Shown in pieces: positions 9,001-9,954 of a stretch of DNA of 9,954 nucleotides. Origin of the DNA: Thermoanaerobaculia bacterium (lineage in GTDB: Bacteria > Acidobacteriota > Thermoanaerobaculia > Multivoradales > UBA5704); contig JASLEW010000147.1 in the NCBI GenBank assembly GCA_030150965.1, positions 1-9,954 on the forward strand, written 5' to 3'. Under the pieces are notes generated by a model that was given only the letters and a program-made list of their open reading frames with translations, ran no database searches and was not told the origin of the DNA. Each line of letters opens with the position of its first letter. Within the stretch, counting starts at the first letter, position 1. The position numbers and the translations under genes were made by a program.

Positions 9001-9954
9001 TCGGCGCCGGCGAGGTGATGCTGCAGTTCTCGCCGGCGGCCTTCGACGCCTCGACGTTCGAGATCTGGGGGTCGCTGCTGCACGGCGGGCGCCTGGTGCT
9101 GGCGCCGGAGGGCACGCCGGCGCTGGCCGATCTGGCGGACCTGATCGATCTGCACGGGCTCACCGCGCTGTGGGCGACCACCGCGCTCTTCCACCTGCTG
9201 GTGGATCACCAGCTGCCGAGGTTGCGGCCGCTGCGCCAGCTCATGACCGGCGGCGAGGTGGTGTCGCCGGGACATGTGAGGCGGGCGCTGGCAGCGCTGC
9301 CGGCGACGCGGCTGACGGCCTTCTACGGGCCGACGGAGAACACCACCTTCACCTCCTATTGCCCGCTCGCGGCGGCGGCGGACCTCGGCGCCACGGTGCC
9401 GCTGGGCCGGCCGATCGCCAACAGCCGGATGCTGGTGCTGGACGGCGCGGGGTGGCCGGCGCCGATCGGCGTGACCGGCGAGCTGTGCGCCGGCGGCGAG
9501 GGGCTGGCGCGCGGCTACCTGGGGCGGCCGGAGCTGACGGCGGAGCGCTTCGTGCCCGACGCTTTCGGCGGCGCGCCGGGTGCCCGGCTGTACCGCACCG
9601 GCGACCTGGCGCGGGTGCTGCCGGACGGCCGGTTCGACTTCCTGGGACGCATCGACAATCAGGTGAAGCTGCGCGGCTTCCGCATCGAGCTGGGAGAGAT
9701 CGAGGCCTGCCTGCGCGCGCTGCCGGGGGTGCGCGAGGCGGCGGTGGCGGTGCAGGAGCAGCCGCCCGGCAACCGCTTCCTGGCCGCCTTCGTGGTGGGC
9801 GACGCCGCGGTGGCCGGCGAGGCGGAGCTGCGCGCCGAGCTGCGGGTCCGCCTGCCCGAGCACATGGTGCCGGCGTCCTTCGTTCACCTCGACGAGCTGC
9901 CGCTCAACGCGCATGGCAAGATCGACCGCCGGCGCCTGCCGGCGCCGGCGGCGG
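1..9954 (+). CDS. Multimodular non-ribosomal peptide synthetase, partial at both ends
   Basis: A single frame, first complete codon at base 3, is open through the whole window (3,317 codons) with no stop. It encodes a cytosolic NRPS that activates amino acids as adenylates, loads them on phosphopantetheine arms and joins them by amide bonds. Domains in order, by residue: PCP0 (31-105), C1 (117-550), A1 (594-1118), PCP1 (1143-1217), C2 (1225-1664), A2 (1714-2227), PCP2 (2247-2319), C3 (2328-2765), A3 (2802-3315). Core motifs are seen in order and in the same frame for every domain, so I find no frameshift. No start codon or ribosome site can be assigned because the gene begins upstream. A further carrier domain must follow downstream. 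There are no tailoring or release domains here, so other modules or proteins must start and finish the peptide. The final product cannot be named. Confidence 0.97.
93..317 (+). other. PCP0: peptidyl carrier domain of the upstream module
   Basis: This carrier (thiolation) domain holds the growing chain made by modules left of the window and donates it to C1. It is recognised by the helix-1 pattern EEGLAALWGDVLGL, then DDFFELGGHSLL, with the phosphopantetheine-accepting serine at residue 66 (bases 198-200). The C-terminal helix region ends PTVAELAAHL. GGHS is the usual form for a carrier facing an ordinary condensation domain. The roughly 30 residues before it (bases 3-92) are an Ala/Gly/Pro-rich linker, as expected after an adenylation domain whose A10 motif would lie just outside the window. 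It differs from PCP1 and PCP2, which have GGYS and a common downstream helix sequence. Confidence 0.95.
351..1652 (+). other. C1: condensation domain, LCL-like, with altered HHxxxDL motif
   Basis: The domain catalyses amide bond formation between the chain on PCP0 and the aminoacyl group on PCP1. Motifs in order are: C1 LSFAQARMFVLDRL (usually AQxRLWxL, here RMF), C2 RRHETLRTTF, C3 MHHIVSDLWS (His 258-259, Asp 263, Leu 264), C4 QYADFAVWQ, C5 VGFFVNTLVLR, and C6 HQDVPFEKLVEEL. The second His and the Asp of the active-site motif are kept, but the final Gly is replaced by Leu (CTG at 792-794). There is no epimerisation domain before PCP0 in view, and the motifs are of the standard L-to-L type. 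The N-terminal half is clearly less like C2 and C3 than those two are like each other. A heterocyclisation domain is ruled out because DxxxxD is absent. Confidence 0.94.
1719..1757 (+). repeat. C-A linker repeat, copy 1 (WNDT linker)
   Basis: This segment encodes ERHQLLTEWNDTR, the conserved linker that joins a condensation domain to its adenylation domain. Almost the same DNA recurs at 5079 and 8343. The copies differ here by ACC versus GCC for the residue after Leu-Leu and by the ACAAGG at the end. The WNxT region is the known structural hinge of C-A didomains and is where natural and engineered A-PCP-C units are joined. Confidence 0.9.
1782..3356 (+). other. A1: adenylation domain, pocket DAFSMGLTFK
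   Basis: This domain selects an amino acid, activates it with ATP and loads it on PCP1. Core motifs are all present: A1 LSYGEL, A2 LKAGAAYLPLDPAYPDERL, A3 YTSGSTGRPKG (residues 774-784), A4 FDAST, A5 YGPTE (912-916), A6 GELCTGGDGLARGYL, A7 YRTGDL, A8 GRIDHQVKLRGYRIEPGEIE, A9 LPEHMVP, and A10 NGKVDR with catalytic Lys 1109. Aligned to GrsA, the ten pocket residues are D819, A820, F823, S861, M885, G887, L911, T919, F920 and K1109. The GPTENTTF context and the pattern DAF..G.TFK are shared with valine/isoleucine-type domains, but Ser at GrsA position 278 and Leu at 322 are unusual there. I infer a hydrophobic substrate with low certainty. An Ala/Gly/Pro-rich insert of about 30 residues lies between motifs A2 and A3. 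Confidence 0.95.
2589..2624 (+). repeat. 36-base exact repeat in A1, matching 5919-5954 in A2
   Basis: The DNA encoding TTAALFHLLVDHQ from its second Thr is identical base for base in A1 and A2, including every third position. A3 encodes similar residues here (ALFHLLVDHQ) with different codons. It lies just after the residue equivalent to GrsA 278, so the repeat sits inside the specificity-determining part of the domain. It is one mark of recent duplication or gene conversion between A1 and A2. Confidence 0.88.
3429..3653 (+). other. PCP1: peptidyl carrier domain with GGYS motif
   Basis: This domain carries the residue activated by A1, and then the extended chain, to C2. Helix 1 reads EILAGLWCEVLQLERV, followed by FFDLGGYSLVAT with the modified serine at residue 1175 (bases 3525-3527). 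The helix after the serine is nearly the same as in PCP2 (GLAVRV, ISLHRLF, DPTL). The residue before the serine is Tyr rather than the usual His or Asp. An Ala/Gly/Pro-rich linker of about 24 residues (bases 3357-3428) separates it from A1. No other feature suggests inactivity. Confidence 0.94.
3675..4994 (+). other. C2: condensation domain, LCL-like, with altered HHxxxDA motif
   Basis: It joins the chain on PCP1 to the aminoacyl group on PCP2. Motifs in order are: LPLSFAQERLWVLDRM, RRHEALRTRF, MHHISSDAWSVG (His 1370-1371, Asp 1375, Ala 1376), QYADFAVWQRRWL, VGFFVNTLVLR and HQDVPFEKLVEEL. The catalytic His and Asp are intact, and the terminal Gly of HHxxxDG is Ala (GCC at 4128-4130). The N-terminal lobe matches C3 closely from LPLSFAQERLW through LELPADRPR. 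Before the GSPVANRTRR segment it reads GGQEAAAAVAV. C3 has GQDDVAV and C1 has GREDLSL there, so C2 has two extra residues and has lost an acidic residue. Confidence 0.95.
5007..5024 (+). repeat. 9-base tandem repeat in the C2-A2 linker
   Basis: The unit GGCGCCATC occurs twice in a row, coding Gly-Ala-Ile-Gly-Ala-Ile, followed by Gly-Gly-Ala-Ala-Ala. It sits in the flexible stretch after the end of C2 and before the conserved WNDT linker. It most likely reflects slippage in a region where length is not constrained. C1-A1 and C3-A3 lack it. Confidence 0.85.
5079..5117 (+). repeat. C-A linker repeat, copy 2 (WNDT linker)
   Basis: This copy encodes ERHQLLAEWNDTR. It lies 3,360 bases after copy 1 and 3,264 bases before copy 3, which gives the module period of 1,120 and 1,088 residues. 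The DNA differs from copy 3 by one synonymous base within the 39 positions (CTG versus CTC). It marks the left edge of the second repeated A-PCP-C unit. Confidence 0.9.
5400..5434 (+). repeat. 35-base exact repeat in A2, matching 8664-8698 in A3
   Basis: The run encoding ERLELMLRDAG, just after core motif A2, is identical in A2 and A3. In A1 the same peptide is coded with several synonymous differences (GAGCGCCTG and GATGCC). Shared identity therefore switches partner along the adenylation domains, A2 with A3 here and A1 with A2 further right, which points to patchwork exchange. Confidence 0.85.
5919..5954 (+). repeat. 36-base exact repeat in A2, partner of 2589-2624
   Basis: This is the second copy of the exact run shared with A1. 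It is followed by a further identical 33-base run at 5986-6018 (matching 2656-2688) that covers the TGGDVVSAQH segment, and by an identical 22-base run at 6078-6099 (matching 2748-2769) that covers ENTTFSS. The runs are interrupted by small patches of difference. One of these changes the GrsA-299 position from Met to Leu. Confidence 0.88.
6741..6959 (+). other. PCP2: peptidyl carrier domain with GGYS motif
   Basis: This domain carries the residue from A2 and passes the chain to C3. Helix 1 reads LAARLAAIWRDVLRVERV, followed by FFALGGYSLVAT with the phosphopantetheine serine at residue 2279 (bases 6837-6839). The region after the serine, with GLAVRVREAFGVEISLHRLF and DDPTL, closely matches PCP1. 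As in PCP1, Tyr replaces the usual His or Asp before the serine. The linker before it is short and Ala/Gly-rich. Confidence 0.94.
6984..8297 (+). other. C3: condensation domain, LCL-like, canonical HHxxxDG
   Basis: It joins the chain on PCP2 to the residue loaded by A3 on a carrier that lies beyond the window. Motifs in order are: LPLSFAQERLWVLDRL, RRHEVLRTRF, MHHVVSDGWSVG (His 2474-2475, Asp 2479, Gly 2480), QYADFAVWQRRWL, VGFFVNTLVLR and HQDVPFEKLVVEL. It is the only one of the three condensation domains here with the full consensus active-site motif. Its first half pairs with C2. In the second half some stretches, such as AKYELS and FDGATIERL, look more like C1, which suggests a mosaic. 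No epimerisation domain precedes it, so an L-configured donor is expected. Confidence 0.95.
8343..8381 (+). repeat. C-A linker repeat, copy 3 (WNDT linker)
   Basis: This is the third copy of the ERHQLLAEWNDTR-coding linker, at the C3-A3 junction. The DNA is nearly identical to copy 2 and continues into GCGGC. It closes the second repeated A-PCP-C unit on its right side. Confidence 0.9.
8406..9947 (+). other. A3: adenylation domain, pocket DAFWMGFTFK
   Basis: It activates the third residue. The domain is complete through A10, but its carrier partner is outside the window. Motifs are: LSYGEL, LGAGGAYLPLDPGNPRERL, YTSGSTGRPKG (residues 2970-2980), FDAST, YGPTE, GELCAGGEGLARGYL, YRTGDL, LRGFRIELGEIE, LPEHMVP, and AHGKIDR with catalytic Lys 3306 (His in place of the usual Asn before GK). 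Pocket residues are D3015, A3016, F3019, W3057, M3081, G3083, F3107, T3115, F3116 and K3306. The pattern DAFW.G.TFK recalls the valine code DAFWIGGTFK, but Phe replaces Gly at GrsA position 322, which should shrink the pocket. A small or branched hydrophobic substrate is an inference only. It differs from A1/A2 at several core motifs (PGNP for PAYP, RIELGE for RIEPGE, SPGH for SAQH), so it has a separate history. A Gly-rich insert lies at about 8778-8894. Confidence 0.94.
8664..8698 (+). repeat. 35-base exact repeat in A3, partner of 5400-5434
   Basis: This is the A3 copy of the run coding for ERLELMLRDAG. The flanking codons differ at once on the left (PGNPR here, PAYPD in A2), so the identity is not simply that of a whole recent domain copy. 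Confidence 0.85.

Noticed and set aside
4626..9914. An antisense open frame of 1,762 codons covering most of the second half of the window.
   Set aside because: Its codons are exact reverse complements of the NRPS codons, so it stays open because sense TTA, CTA and TCA are avoided. It ends at a TCA serine codon at 4626-4628. The translation is Arg/Gln/His/Pro-rich, has no recognisable domain and simply mirrors the repeated NRPS motifs.

Overview
The whole 9,954-base window lies inside one very large non-ribosomal peptide synthetase (NRPS) gene on the + strand. The coding frame starts at base 3 (codons at positions divisible by three) and stays open to the end, giving 3,317 complete codons with no stop. 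Neither the start nor the stop of the gene is present. Residue numbers below count from base 3 (residue = codon start / 3). No stretch over 300 bases is non-coding, and I see no promoter, terminator, RNA gene, CRISPR array, insertion sequence or attachment site.

Domain order is PCP0 - C1 - A1 - PCP1 - C2 - A2 - PCP2 - C3 - A3 (to just past core motif A10). This is the tail of one module, two complete C-A-PCP elongation modules, and a third module whose carrier domain lies beyond the right edge. No epimerisation, methyltransferase, cyclisation, oxidase, ketosynthase or thioesterase domain is seen. All condensation domains therefore look like ordinary L-to-L elongation domains. The enzyme should add three residues in a row to a chain delivered by PCP0, as part of a larger cytosolic assembly line. 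The specificity pockets read DAFSMGLTFK, DAYSLGLTFK and DAFWMGFTFK in Stachelhaus order. They resemble pockets for hydrophobic, possibly branched-chain, amino acids but match no code I know exactly.

The DNA is extremely GC-rich (clearly above 70% by eye), with G/C at almost every third codon position and almost none of the codons TTA, CTA or TCA. This bias keeps other frames open for kilobases, including an antisense frame of about 5.3 kb; I treat these as artefacts. The composition fits a high-GC, secondary-metabolite-rich bacterium such as a myxobacterium, an acidobacterium or an actinomycete. The sequence alone does not let me choose.

The most interesting points are evolutionary and mechanistic. 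C1 and C2 have HHxxxDL and HHxxxDA in place of HHxxxDG. PCP1 and PCP2 carry GGYS instead of GGHS/GGDS. The A1-PCP1-C2 and A2-PCP2-C3 blocks look like sister copies of one A-PCP-C unit bounded by an almost invariant C-A linker.
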